Below, piece after piece: positions 47,299 to 56,400 of a DNA stretch of 64,000 bases. The notes beneath the pieces were generated by a model. The model searched no databases and was not told the DNA's origin. It worked only from the letters and a program-made list of their open reading frames with translations. Each line of letters begins with the position of its first letter. Within the stretch, counting starts at the first letter, position 1. The position numbers and the translations under genes were made by a program. Origin of the DNA: RGIG8748 sp045539515 (GTDB taxonomy: Bacteria; Bacillota; Clostridia; UMGS1810); assembly GCA_045539515.1 (NCBI GenBank), contig JAZQFN010000083.1:1-64000 (forward strand). The letters are read 5' to 3'.

Positions 47299-50200
47299 GA
47301 AAGAATGTACTTTTACGAATAGTATGTCTTGCAGTCCTTTGCACAATGCTTATGGGAATGCTTCCTGCAATGGCGGCAAAGCCCACCCTTCCTGCCAAGT
47401 GGACACTCCAGAGCCCCAAGACAGACAGCTACACACCATTTAAGCCTCCTCACAACTATAGTTGTATGCAGAATCCACCTGATTTTACATGGTGTCCTCC
47501 TACAACAAGCTATGATAAGTATACCTACGACCTTGTAATCTGCAAGGACGAAGAGCTCAAGGAAGTTGCCTACGAAGCCAATGGCTTAAAGTGGCACTAC
47601 TACAACTTCCCCTATACCTTTGAACCCGGTGTTTACTGGTGGTCCGTTCGCTTTTATGAAAGCGGTAACAAGGAACCCAGTGATTGGGCAGCAGCAAAGA
47701 AGTTCAGAATAGACCAGGAGGCAGTTGCCTTTACAATGCCTTCTGTAGAAGAAATAGTACAGATTATTCCCAAAGGTCACCCCAGAATGTGGGTTACCGC
47801 AGACACTATGGATGATTTCCGTAAAAGATTTGAAGGCGAAACCGGTAAAAATCTTTATGACCGGCTTGTAAAAAGCGCCGACAATCTCATTACACAGCCT
47901 ATTCCCAAAGAGCCCGAACCCTATTATACACAGGCACAAGGTGCTACCTTACAGGAAGCCACCACAGACAAAGCTCCCAAAAAGAGTTTAGGTTACTCCA
48001 TGGGTGACAAGTCCATTCTTGCAGCTACTGCGTATCTCTTTACCGGAGATTCCAAATACGCAAGATATGCCATAGATGTGCTCCTTGAGTATGCTACCTG
48101 GGAATATGACAACACAAATAAAAATGCAGTTTCTGCCTATGCCGGTGACGACCAGGTATTCTTTGAGAACCTTCACGAAATGGCACTCGCCTATGACTGG
48201 TGCTATAACGAAATGTCTCCCGAAGAAAGAAAGATTACAGGTGACAATCTTCGCGGAAGATTTGAGATTACAAGAGAAAAGCATCTTAACCTAATAAGAA
48301 CAAGTCCATATGACTCTCATCACTGGTCATACTCTCACTGTTACCTTGTTCCGGCACTTGCTCTTATGCACGACTATCCCGGCTACGACAAGGTATTTAC
48401 CGATTACCTCACACTTTACACTGCAAACTCCGAGCCTATGTGTACGGAAGACGGTGGCTGGAGTAAGGGTACAGCCTACTGGACCTACTCCTTTATCCGC
48501 GGTAAGCAGTTTATGGAGGTTATGAAGGAAGCTGACTACATAGACTACTACAAAAAGGCATGGGTACAGAATGAATACCTCTGGGCTATGTATATGATTC
48601 CAAAGAACTCAAAAGGTTCCTTTGGTGACGGCTCCGCTCAGGATATATACAATGGTAACGATGCCATCACTTTAGGCTTAAATCAGCTTGCCCACTACAC
48701 TAACAACCCCTATGCGGCGTGGGCAAGAGATCAGATCGGCTCCTTTGCCAATGTGGCAAACAGATACAATGCGGTACTTTCCGTAGGTGCTTACGATAAC
48801 ATAGAACCCAAGGTTCCCTATGACCACCCCAACGGAATCCTTTTCCCCGACCAGGGTATATCTGTTCATCACTCTGATTTGGTAAGCGACAACAGAATTT
48901 CCATGTACTTCCGTTCCAGTCAGTACGGTTCCTACAACCATATGCACGCTGACCAGAACTCATTTATAATAGAAGCAAACGGTGAAAACCTTGCTACCAA
49001 GGGCGGTTGGTACGATAGCTACCACTCCACCCACGACTCCGGCTTTACCCGTAAGACCTATGCTCACAACTCTGTGACCTATGACTTCGGTAAAGGTCAG
49101 AAAGACGACTCCATGGCTCTTGGCGGAAATATTGATATGTTTGCCACCACAAGTGCCTTTGACGTAACCGTGGGCGATGCTACTCCGGCATATGTCGGTG
49201 GTATAGACAAATTTGTCCGTTCCATGATATACATCCGTCCTGATAAATACATTGTAATTGATGACCTTGCCGCTGCAAGAGCAGATAAGGGCAACGAATC
49301 CTTCTTTGAATGGTGGTTCAACAGTCGTGCTACAAGTACACTCACTGTTCACGACGACAATCGCGGTGCCAAGCTTGTAAGCAGTAAGATGGCTATGGAT
49401 TTGAGAATGCACTATCCCGCAAATCTCACACCATACTACTCCAACCTTTACTCCGGTCCCGACCTTGTAAACTTTCCTACCCTGGACAGCCACAAGGCAT
49501 ACGAACCCGACAGAAGAATATGGTTTGAAACAGAGCCTGTTTCCAAAACCAAGATTATAGCTACAATGAATGTCCATACTTCAACCGATCAGTCCGATTA
49601 TGTAAAGGAAACCAACACCGATACATACACCAAGCTCGAGTTTGAAGACGGTACAATAGCTATTGTAAACAATACTCCCGACAATGACGCTGTGATTGAC
49701 ACAGGAGATATTCAGTTTGTAGGTACAGCTGTAGTATACTCCGAGGACGACATCGCTTTAATCGGCGGTAAAGACCTTGTAATGTACGGCATAGACCTTG
49801 TGGATGCCGAGCAGCCCGTAACAGTTGTTTACGACTCCAACGGACAGCTTGTTACCTCCTCCAAAACAGACTATGTGGTAACAATCCACACAGGCAACGC
49901 CATTATCCCCGAAATTACAGACCTTCAGGAAAGAAGAGTGTATAAGACAAGAACTCCTGTTTCCAAGGACGTAACAGGCTTTGGTGTAACCTATGGCGAA
50001 GGGGAAACCAAGGGTGACATCACTATAGACTCCGTATACGGAAGTCAGACCATGATGGTAAACGGTACCCTTATTCCGGGTCAGGAATATGGCGAAAATG
50101 CTACCCTTGAGCTTGTAATAGACGGTGTTTCCAACACATACACAGCTCCCCTTATAAAGGATGCCAACTTCGAGGCTTCTGCAGTTATTAAAGCACCTGT

Positions 50201-50819
50201 TAAGACAGGAGCGTATCTGCTTGTTTCTTCTACAGAAAATGTAGTTGATGATGCAGGCTTTAATAAATATTCAAGTACAAATCTTGGCGAAAGAGATATT
50301 GTATTTAACGTTACGGGAACTGAACCTGCAAGAGTTGAGATTAAGACTGTACCTGTCAATATGGCAGAAACACTCTTAGGCGATGATCACCAGGCGGCAC
50401 TCAAAACTACCGTGGCTCACGTTAAGGGCATTAACTTCGAGTCCAAGACAGGTAACACCAGACCCACCAACGGTCTTGCATATCTCACAGGTATCAGCCA
50501 GCTCAACGCTTCCAATGCATCTGCTACATACAAGATTACAATTCCCGAAGACGGAACCTACAACGCAATCATAAGATGTGCAGTATGGCAGGAGCCCTGG
50601 CCTGTAAGAACCATTGAAATCGATGGCGAAAACTATGCATTCCAGCTCCCCAACACAGGCGGATGGGGCGGTAGCGAATCCGACTTTAAGCCTGTAACAA
50701 TTATGATGAATAAGTTCCTTAAAGCCGGTGAATATACCTTTAAGATTGGTTCCTTCAACGGCGAAGGCGCTTGGAACTACGACTGGATTGGCTTTACAAA
50801 AGTCGATGCGGCTCAGTAA
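47295..50819 (+). CDS. Secreted DUF4962 / heparinase II/III-like polysaccharide lyase (cassette 2, gene 4)
   Basis: 1174 aa, ribosome binding site AAGGAGG inside the preceding gene. A signal peptide (1-27) precedes an FN3-like DUF4962 region (about 45-150, QNPPDFTWCP; VYWWSVRF), HPRMWVT at about 163, an alpha/alpha toroid (about 190-470), a heparinase II/III beta-sandwich (about 510-850) and a C-terminal CBM6/35-like domain ending EGAWNYDWIGF. Candidate catalytic residues are His342/His343 in SPYDSHHW, Tyr395/Tyr398 in GTAYWTY and His549/His551 in NHMHADQ. These motifs differ from those of the lyase at 8565 and match the 2198-aa lyase at 56824, so the two arms probably carry lyases of different specificity. 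Probable substrate: a uronate-containing polysaccharide. Confidence 0.85.
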   Translation: MRKNVLLRIVCLAVLCTMLMGMLPAMAAKPTLPAKWTLQSPKTDSYTPFKPPHNYSCMQNPPDFTWCPPTTSYDKYTYDLVICKDEELKEVAYEANGLKWHYYNFPYTFEPGVYWWSVRFYESGNKEPSDWAAAKKFRIDQEAVAFTMPSVEEIVQIIPKGHPRMWVTADTMDDFRKRFEGETGKNLYDRLVKSADNLITQPIPKEPEPYYTQAQGATLQEATTDKAPKKSLGYSMGDKSILAATAYLFTGDSKYARYAIDVLLEYATWEYDNTNKNAVSAYAGDDQVFFENLHEMALAYDWCYNEMSPEERKITGDNLRGRFEITREKHLNLIRTSPYDSHHWSYSHCYLVPALALMHDYPGYDKVFTDYLTLYTANSEPMCTEDGGWSKGTAYWTYSFIRGKQFMEVMKEADYIDYYKKAWVQNEYLWAMYMIPKNSKGSFGDGSAQDIYNGNDAITLGLNQLAHYTNNPYAAWARDQIGSFANVANRYNAVLSVGAYDNIEPKVPYDHPNGILFPDQGISVHHSDLVSDNRISMYFRSSQYGSYNHMHADQNSFIIEANGENLATKGGWYDSYHSTHDSGFTRKTYAHNSVTYDFGKGQKDDSMALGGNIDMFATTSAFDVTVGDATPAYVGGIDKFVRSMIYIRPDKYIVIDDLAAARADKGNESFFEWWFNSRATSTLTVHDDNRGAKLVSSKMAMDLRMHYPANLTPYYSNLYSGPDLVNFPTLDSHKAYEPDRRIWFETEPVSKTKIIATMNVHTSTDQSDYVKETNTDTYTKLEFEDGTIAIVNNTPDNDAVIDTGDIQFVGTAVVYSEDDIALIGGKDLVMYGIDLVDAEQPVTVVYDSNGQLVTSSKTDYVVTIHTGNAIIPEITDLQERRVYKTRTPVSKDVTGFGVTYGEGETKGDITIDSVYGSQTMMVNGTLIPGQEYGENATLELVIDGVSNTYTAPLIKDANFEASAVIKAPVKTGAYLLVSSTENVVDDAGFNKYSSTNLGERDIVFNVTGTEPARVEIKTVPVNMAETLLGDDHQAALKTTVAHVKGINFESKTGNTRPTNGLAYLTGISQLNASNASATYKITIPEDGTYNAIIRCAVWQEPWPVRTIEIDGENYAFQLPNTGGWGGSESDFKPVTIMMNKFLKAGEYTFKIGSFNGEGAWNYDWIGFTKVDAAQ

Positions 50820-50828
50820 TTAAATATG

Positions 50829-50865
50829 TTTTCACAACGGGGACTTCCCGTCCCCGTTGTGAAAA
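50829..50865 (+). terminator. Hairpin terminator after cassette 2
   Basis: TTTTCACAACGGGGAC (50829-50844) and GTCCCCGTTGTGAAAA (50850-50865) form a perfect 16-bp stem with loop TTCCC, just after the stop codon. The T-run is weak, but position and strength support termination. Confidence 0.7.
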
Positions 50866-50904
50866 ATATCTTTATGCTATCACTTGGCATGATACATCAG
50901 CCTT

Positions 50905-51002
50905 AAGATGTTTCGACTTCGCCTTGCGGCTCCGCTCAACATGACAGGTATTTGTCATCCCGAGCAAACACTTCTGTCATCCCGAGCTTGTCGAGGGATC
51001 TC
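50905..51002. repeat. Interspersed-repeat block left of the GIY-YIG gene
   Basis: AGATGTTTCGACTTCGCC...CAACATGACA (50905-50946) is followed by TGTCATCCCGAGCAAACACT (50953) and TGTCATCCCGAGCTTGTCGA-GGGATCTC (50975-51002). The ends point at each other as inverted arms (GATGTTTCGA...ATGACA against TGTCAT...GGGATC). Confidence 0.75.
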
Positions 51003-51035
51003 AATTATGCAGATATTATCACTTGAGGTTTTTAA

Positions 51036-51308
51036 ATGTATTACGTTTATATCATAACAAATAAATACAATACAGTATTGTACATAGGCGTGACTAATAA
51101 TATTGAAAGAAGATTATATGAGCATAGGAATATGCTCGTAGAAGGATTTACATCAAAATATAAGTTAACAAAATTAGTTTATTTTGAAGAAACAAATGAT
51201 ATAAAAGATGCAATTTTACGAGAAAAGCAACTGAAAGGTTGGAACCGTACGAAGAAGAATATGTTGATTGAAAAGTTAAATCCGGAGTGGAAGGAATTGC
51301 TTCCTTAA
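51036..51308 (+). CDS. Small GIY-YIG domain nuclease (YhbQ/UPF0213-like)
   Basis: 90 aa. The domain fills the protein: YYVYIITN (the GIY strand), LYIGVTNNIERRLYEH (YIG strand plus the Arg and Tyr/His-containing helix), EETNDIKDAILREKQLKGW with the metal-binding Glu, and a basic end, KLNPEW. Stand-alone proteins of this type are single-domain endonucleases whose biology is mostly unclear. The gene is much more AT-rich than its neighbours and is bracketed on both sides by the same kind of interspersed-repeat arms, which suggests it travels with, or acts on, these repeats. The ribosome binding site is weak (TGAGG). Confidence 0.88.
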   Translation: MYYVYIITNKYNTVLYIGVTNNIERRLYEHRNMLVEGFTSKYKLTKLVYFEETNDIKDAILREKQLKGWNRTKKNMLIEKLNPEWKELLP

Positions 51309-51632
51309 GATGTTTCGACTTCGCCTTACGGCTCCGCTAGCCGTCAACTGTATCGCATCGTCTTTGCACCGAGGTTGGTGCTCGCCTCTGCGACAGTTTT
51401 GCCAGAGGCAGTCTCACACCATTCAGTACGCCTTTGGCTACTTCATGGGAGTTTGCTCTCAACATGACAAATAGTTTTTATTTCCAGTAAACACAAATTG
51501 TCATCCGAACAAACACTTTTGTCATCCGAGCAAACACTTTTGTCATCCCGAGCTTGTCGAGGGATCTCAATTACGCATTGAGTTGAACTTGAGATGTTTC
51601 GACTTCGCCTTGCGGCTACGCTCAACATGACA
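51304..51632. repeat. Interspersed-repeat block right of the GIY-YIG gene
   Basis: TTAAGATGTTTCGACTTCGCC begins at 51304. Three head-to-tail TGTCATCC units start at 51499, 51520 and 51541 (21-base period), the last running on as CGAGCTTGTCGAGGGATCTC. A final arm, GATGTTTCGACTTCGCCTTG to CAACATGACAG, ends at 51632. The arms mirror the block at 50905. The part between 51340 and 51460 contains no gene. Confidence 0.75.
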
Positions 51633-51686
51633 GCAGCATACGCTTTGAATGACACAAACAAGGGATTTACCAATCCCGAATTACTG

Positions 51687-51754
51687 TTTTGTATGTACCG
51701 CAGGACTCGTGTAGGATAACTCGAGAATCCTGCACAATTCCGTGGCATACAAAA
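51687..51754 (+). promoter_or_regulatory. Structured leader before the 1285-aa gene
   Basis: Outer arms TTTTGTATG (51687-51695) and CATACAAAA (51746-51754) enclose inner arms GCAGGA (51700-51705) and TCCTGC (51728-51733). It ends 30 bases before the start codon. It may be a leader hairpin or the end of a repeat; no known riboswitch is recognised. Confidence 0.4.
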
Positions 51755-51783
51755 CAAAAAATATTTTGAAAGGAAATGATTAT

Positions 51784-54700
51784 ATGAGAACATTTTCAAA
51801 AGTTCTTGCAGTTGTTCTTTGTGTTGCAATGCTCTTTACCACAGCATTTGCATCCGGTCTTAATGTATCCTTTGTGGATTTCCAGGCTAATGGCAACAAC
51901 ATTACCGCAAGAGTAAACTTAAGAAACGATGATTCCGCAAATGCTCTTTCCGGTAAAATCATTGTAGCTTCCTACGATAAAAACGGCAACCTTGTTGCTA
52001 CCGGAGAGTCCGACAAGGTAGATGTTGCCAAAGGCGCAGAAACTATAGTTTCCGCTTCCGTTGCTTCCGGTGCTGACTCCTACAAAGCATTTGTATGGAA
52101 CGATTCTGTTAATGCCAACAGTGTTCACGCTGTAGCAGGTGCAACAGCAAAGACTGATTTTGTAGCAGATACCGGTGTAGACAACGCTTTTGTTTCCGCA
52201 AAGGAAGTAGCTACTACAGGTATGACAGGCTCCAAGCCCGAGCTTGAGCTCTATTCACCCTTTAAGGGCAGAACAGAAGGCGATGAATCCGAAGCTACCG
52301 GCGGCAGAGTAACAGTTTCAAACTTCCCTGCAAACAGTTTACAGTACCACGAAGTATACTATGCAGATCCTTCCCTGGTAGGTCTTGATTTCTTTGTATT
52401 CAGTGCAGGTACCATTGACTATTTTGCAAATGGTTCACCCCTTCTTACCTTTGACATTGTAAGAGATTCCGAAATCATGATTCTTACAACCAATGATGCT
52501 TTGGAATTTGAAGGCTTTGACCTTGTTAAGGCAGAAGATGCAGCTGCAAACGGTTCTTCCTTTGCAGAAAGCAGATATATGACAAGAGAGTTTGCAGATG
52601 CTTTAAATGCTATCGGTATAAGACCCACCTATGCAATGGCTAAGGCATACGATGCAGACGAGGAAGGTTATTATGAAGCAGTGCTCAAGACTACATACGA
52701 TGCGGCTTCTGATAGCGCAAAGGCAACCTTTGACACCAACTGGACAAAACTCAAGTATTCATATTTTAAAGATAATGAAATAAGTGATAAAATTGAAGGC
52801 ACTGACTATGAAGTATTGCACAAGGTAAATGTAAAACTAGATGCAAATGGTGAGAAGAAAAAAGCATCTAATAGCAAAGCGTACACTAATCCCGGCAACT
52901 ACACTGCTATGTACACAAAGACCGTTACCTTAGACGGTGCAGAATCTGCAGAAGTTGTAATCCCTGCAAGTGAAGAGGACTACGTTAAGAATCCGGACGG
53001 TTCTTTTAAGGTAAATGAAAAAGGCGAAAAAACACCTCTAAAGTCCAGAAACCTTATCGTTCTTGTTAAGCCCGTAGCAGATATGGATACATCCGATGCT
53101 TTTGTGCCCCTTACAAGTGCAGGTAACATAAATGCTGCTCCCGCTCTTAAGGGTGTGGAAATTGACGGTGCATATGTAGGCATAGACAAGTTTACAGACA
53201 ATGAATATACATATTTATTAAACCCCTTAAGCGATTGCGTTCTTCCTGTAATTAAGGGCGTTACCACAGATAATGCACTCTATGCAACTACAGACTATGA
53301 CATTGCTTCCGATGCCAAGACAGCTGTAGCTACAGTTACTGTAAAGAATCTCTATAAGGGCACTTCTACAGTGTATACCATAAATATTGCTATTGGCAAC
53401 GCTCCCGCAGATGCATATGATATCGTTAACTTAAATGGCACCACAATTGTGGATAATACCAATGTATTGGCAAGAAAGACTGTTACCGAAGGTATTGATG
53501 GTAGCGATTGTCCCATAGATACTCCTGTAGCTGTGGTTAGAGATATGACATATGCACAGTATATTGCATATATCAATGAATACTATGGCTATAAAGAAGG
53601 CGATGCAGAATATATTACAGGTACCGGCGTTGTAAGAGATACTGATGTAGTTAAAACCGCTGATTACTTTAATTTCGCTAAGGACTTTGAAGTTGGCGGC
53701 AGGGTAGGTGTGGAAACGTCGGGTAATAGAACAATAGTTGCCATAAATCCTGAGTTTGCATTCTACAGAAACCTTTATCGTTTCTATGGTCATATTTCTT
53801 ATCAACAGTTGGGTGGTCATGGATTCTACGGAGGTCTCTGGTACGGTGAGGACAGTGTATATGGTGACGTCTACAATGCAAATGCCGGCACAGATAAGCT
53901 TCCTCCTGTTCCTTGGTTTACTGCAGTTATGAAAGAAACAGGCACTGTATATGTTAACTCATATACAGCACTTCCTCACCTTGCAGAAAGAGGATATGAG
54001 CTGTATTCCACAGGCATAGCTCCCTACACAAGTTCGGCGCTTACGACACCTACATATGTATACCGCAAGGTATTCAAGAAAGGTGAAACTGTAGAAATAT
54101 TTAATGATAACAGTCGCTCCGTCGGTCATCCCTCATCCTGGTTCTTTACTACAGCTGTTCCCGATACCTACAGCTATGAATATGGTAAGAAGTCCAGCGC
54201 TGCAGCAGCTACAAGCTACAACAGCACACTTACAAATGGTGTGCTTTACAAAGACCTCTTTGCAGATATTGCATCCTCCAGAGATACCTCCGGCGGTCAG
54301 TGGACTTCCGACTTCCAGCCTTTAGGTTCAGGTCAGAGAATTAAGTCCGTTGAGGATCCTTCTCTTCTTGGTTGTGACTATTTTGGCTTCTCAATCGGTA
54401 ATAGAACCAAGATGGGCTTCTTCCCCGGCACTAATATCCTTGAGTTTAAGGTAGACAAGGACTGTGATGTTCTTATTCTTACAAAGTCCCAAGACAGTGG
54501 TGCTAATTTCGGCGACTTTACCAAGAATACTTCTGCTCCCAGCCTTACAGCTATGTTCCCTCAGTCTAACTATTTTGAAGCAATAAAGGCTCTTGGTATT
54601 CCCACAACAGACATTTCCATGGATATGGTAGCAGATTTCTATCCCTCCAGCGGTCTTACCTTCAAGCAGCTTTATGACAAGTGGCTCAGTGCAGAGTTCC

Positions 54701-55641
54701 CCGGTGCTACCGAGGAAGAACTCCTTAATGCAGTCAATGTAGCTATAAGAAAGCAGGCAACCCTTAAATCTCTTCTCGATGCAATAAGTACCGATACACA
54801 GTTCTTTGCATCTGTTGACTCTAAAGCAGCAGCTATAGGCGGAGGTCATGTTATCCATCCCTATACAGTAACTCACACCAAGGAGTTTAAGGCAGGAGAT
54901 ACCGTAGCAATACCCGACCCAACAGACGGTATACGTTATGACAACAAGGGAAACGTCGCAAGCTTTGACAGACCTATAATGGTAGTTGTTAAGCCTAAGC
55001 TTGCTACAACCATTACAGACCATGTAACAGACTTCAGGATTGTGGCAGAAGACGGAGCAGGCACCTTTATTCTTGGACCCGGTACAGGAGATGCAAAAAG
55101 CGGTTCCGGAGAAATAGGTTATCAGTCCAGATTATCTCATGACTATGTAACGACAACGGTTGAAAAATATCCACATGGTGCATATACACAGTTGTCCTCA
55201 AGCCCATATGCTGCTAACTATCAGAGAGTTTTTGGTATAACGGATGAGGTTATTGGACTTGAAAATTGTTATTATCTTAGAATGTTAAATGTAGCTCTGC
55301 CGGAATCGTGGGCAGGTGGAAATGGTGCAGATGACCTTCCCTGGATGACATTTAAGGTTAATCAGGATTGTGATATTATTATAATTCCATCCGGAGAAAC
55401 ACCAAATTTTGTAAAAGATAATAATCAATGGGTTAATTGCAAACTTACGGAAAAGCCATTTACTCTTAGCAGACATCAGGTAGATGGTACATATAAAGAT
55501 TGTTCTGCTAATGCAAAGACTGATATGTATATTAAGTCATTTGAAGCTGGTCAAACAGTAACACTTTATAATACAAATACAGGAAAAGCGGGTTCACATA
55601 ATGATTACCCTCCTTACTTTGCATTTGTAAGAGTAAAATAA
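51784..55641 (+). CDS. Large multimodular secreted protein (non-catalytic)
   Basis: 1285 aa from ATG 51784 (AAAGGAAA upstream; an earlier ATG at 51742 has no ribosome binding site and would hide the signal peptide). A signal peptide (1-23, ending AFAS) precedes an Ig-like domain (24-112, ending YKAFVWND), a HEVYYADES module (about 114-425, with a charged insert near 335-365), a cadherin-like domain (451-540), a NLNGTTIVD module (542-790), a second, divergent HEVYYADES-type module (796-1065) and a C-terminal FILGPGTG module (about 1080-1285). The stretch from the cadherin-like domain to the end uses the same module types as the two ends of the 2198-aa protein at 56824. No catalytic domain, SLH or sortase signal is seen. 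Probable binding or scaffold protein. Confidence 0.8.
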   Translation: MRTFSKVLAVVLCVAMLFTTAFASGLNVSFVDFQANGNNITARVNLRNDDSANALSGKIIVASYDKNGNLVATGESDKVDVAKGAETIVSASVASGADSYKAFVWNDSVNANSVHAVAGATAKTDFVADTGVDNAFVSAKEVATTGMTGSKPELELYSPFKGRTEGDESEATGGRVTVSNFPANSLQYHEVYYADPSLVGLDFFVFSAGTIDYFANGSPLLTFDIVRDSEIMILTTNDALEFEGFDLVKAEDAAANGSSFAESRYMTREFADALNAIGIRPTYAMAKAYDADEEGYYEAVLKTTYDAASDSAKATFDTNWTKLKYSYFKDNEISDKIEGTDYEVLHKVNVKLDANGEKKKASNSKAYTNPGNYTAMYTKTVTLDGAESAEVVIPASEEDYVKNPDGSFKVNEKGEKTPLKSRNLIVLVKPVADMDTSDAFVPLTSAGNINAAPALKGVEIDGAYVGIDKFTDNEYTYLLNPLSDCVLPVIKGVTTDNALYATTDYDIASDAKTAVATVTVKNLYKGTSTVYTINIAIGNAPADAYDIVNLNGTTIVDNTNVLARKTVTEGIDGSDCPIDTPVAVVRDMTYAQYIAYINEYYGYKEGDAEYITGTGVVRDTDVVKTADYFNFAKDFEVGGRVGVETSGNRTIVAINPEFAFYRNLYRFYGHISYQQLGGHGFYGGLWYGEDSVYGDVYNANAGTDKLPPVPWFTAVMKETGTVYVNSYTALPHLAERGYELYSTGIAPYTSSALTTPTYVYRKVFKKGETVEIFNDNSRSVGHPSSWFFTTAVPDTYSYEYGKKSSAAAATSYNSTLTNGVLYKDLFADIASSRDTSGGQWTSDFQPLGSGQRIKSVEDPSLLGCDYFGFSIGNRTKMGFFPGTNILEFKVDKDCDVLILTKSQDSGANFGDFTKNTSAPSLTAMFPQSNYFEAIKALGIPTTDISMDMVADFYPSSGLTFKQLYDKWLSAEFPGATEEELLNAVNVAIRKQATLKSLLDAISTDTQFFASVDSKAAAIGGGHVIHPYTVTHTKEFKAGDTVAIPDPTDGIRYDNKGNVASFDRPIMVVVKPKLATTITDHVTDFRIVAEDGAGTFILGPGTGDAKSGSGEIGYQSRLSHDYVTTTVEKYPHGAYTQLSSSPYAANYQRVFGITDEVIGLENCYYLRMLNVALPESWAGGNGADDLPWMTFKVNQDCDIIIIPSGETPNFVKDNNQWVNCKLTEKPFTLSRHQVDGTYKDCSANAKTDMYIKSFEAGQTVTLYNTNTGKAGSHNDYPPYFAFVRVK

Positions 55642-55661
55642 TTAATTTTTAGTTTAAACAG

Positions 55662-55695
55662 TTTACTTTGGCGGGCTTTTGCCCGCCAAAGTAAA
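55662..55695 (+). terminator. Hairpin terminator after the 1285-aa gene
   Basis: TTTACTTTGGCGGGC (55662-55676), loop TTTT, GCCCGCCAAAGTAAA (55681-55695), then TATTTTT. Perfect 15-bp stem. Confidence 0.8.
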
Positions 55696-55790
55696 TATTT
55701 TTAAAGGTTAATTTCCAAGTATTATGCAAGCAGATTTTATGGAAAATATGTTTGCATTGTGCTTTGAAAAGAGAGAGCTTTCTATAAAGT

Positions 55791-55882
55791 ATGTCATCCT
55801 GAGGAGCAAAGCGACGAAGGATCTCCCAAACAAATGAGGAACTAACCACAAGGAAGATTCCTCGTGTTCACTCGGAATGACA
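55791..55882. mobile_element. ~92-bp MITE-like element, copy 1
   Basis: Short terminal inverted repeats TGTCATCCTGAG and CTCGGAATGACA enclose a core with CGACGAAGGATCT, CAAATGAGGAACTAACCACA and AGGAAGATTCCTCGT. The next copy follows exactly 120 bases on. No coding capacity. Confidence 0.7.
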
Positions 55883-55910
55883 ATAGTGTAGTGAGAAACT
55901 CATTATCAAT

Positions 55911-56002
55911 ATGTCATACTGAGAAGCAAAGCGACGAAGGATCTACCAAACAAATGAGGAACTAACCACAAGGAAGATTCCTCGTGTTCACTCGGAATGA
56001 CA
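55911..56002. mobile_element. ~92-bp MITE-like element, copy 2
   Basis: Nearly identical to copy 1, with a few substitutions (TGTCATACTGAGAAGC; ATCTACC). The two copies with the ~28-base spacer form a tandem pair of period 120. Confidence 0.7.
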
Positions 56003-56081
56003 CTGACGTAGTGAGGAATAACACTAATAGAGTGAACAATGACAATGGTGCAATTATGCACACCCTGTTGCTATGGCAAAA

Positions 56082-56109
56082 TAAAAAGCCTTCGCAAATG
56101 CAAAGGCTT
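56082..56109 (-). terminator. Terminator of the antitoxin-toxin pair
   Basis: On the minus strand AAGCCTTTGCA pairs with TGCGAAGGCTT and runs into TTTTATTTT. Confidence 0.75.
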
Positions 56110-56127
56110 AGTCATTGGAGTATGATA

Positions 56128-56400
56128 TTAAAATAAATCACTGTGACTTCCCGTTCGTGCTAATACAAGCACCAGGTTGTTGTCTTCAATAGCGTATATC
56201 AAGAGCCAATCCGGTAAAATATGTCATTCACGAAAACCATTCCAATTACCGCGAAGTGTATGGTCATTGTATTTGTTTGGAAGCTCTTGCCCGGAAGCTA
56301 AAATTCGGATCACATCATCCAGTAAATTAATATTAAGATTACGCTTTATTGCATTTTTGTAATCCTTTTTGAATTTGGAGGTCCATATGATGTCTCTCAT
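56128..56400 (-). pseudogene. yafQ: YafQ/RelE-type toxin frame interrupted by TGA at codon 59
   Basis: Read on the minus strand from ATG 56400, the frame gives a 90-residue YafQ-like product: MRDIIWTSKFKKDYKNA at the start, YNDHTLRGNWNGFRE, then an in-frame TGA (56224-56226), then HILPDWLLIYAIEDNNL and the end RTGSHSDLF. Family members are ribosome-dependent mRNA interferases that use His and Asp residues in H-x-L, the HI-PDW region and the RTGSH end. The TGA falls at the position often held by Cys in RECHI. The part after the TGA is fully conserved, so the mutation is recent, or a sequencing error, or (less likely) recoded. It overlaps the antitoxin stop by four bases (ATGA), the usual toxin-antitoxin layout. 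Confidence 0.8.

Noticed and set aside
51499..51562. CRISPR-like array of three 21-base units
   Set aside because: Units are contiguous or nearly so, without unique spacers, and are part of the TGTCAT interspersed repeat.
56224..56226. Selenocysteine codon in the YafQ-type toxin
   Set aside because: Kept only as something to exclude: no clear SECIS hairpin was recognised right after the TGA, and a point mutation explains it more simply.
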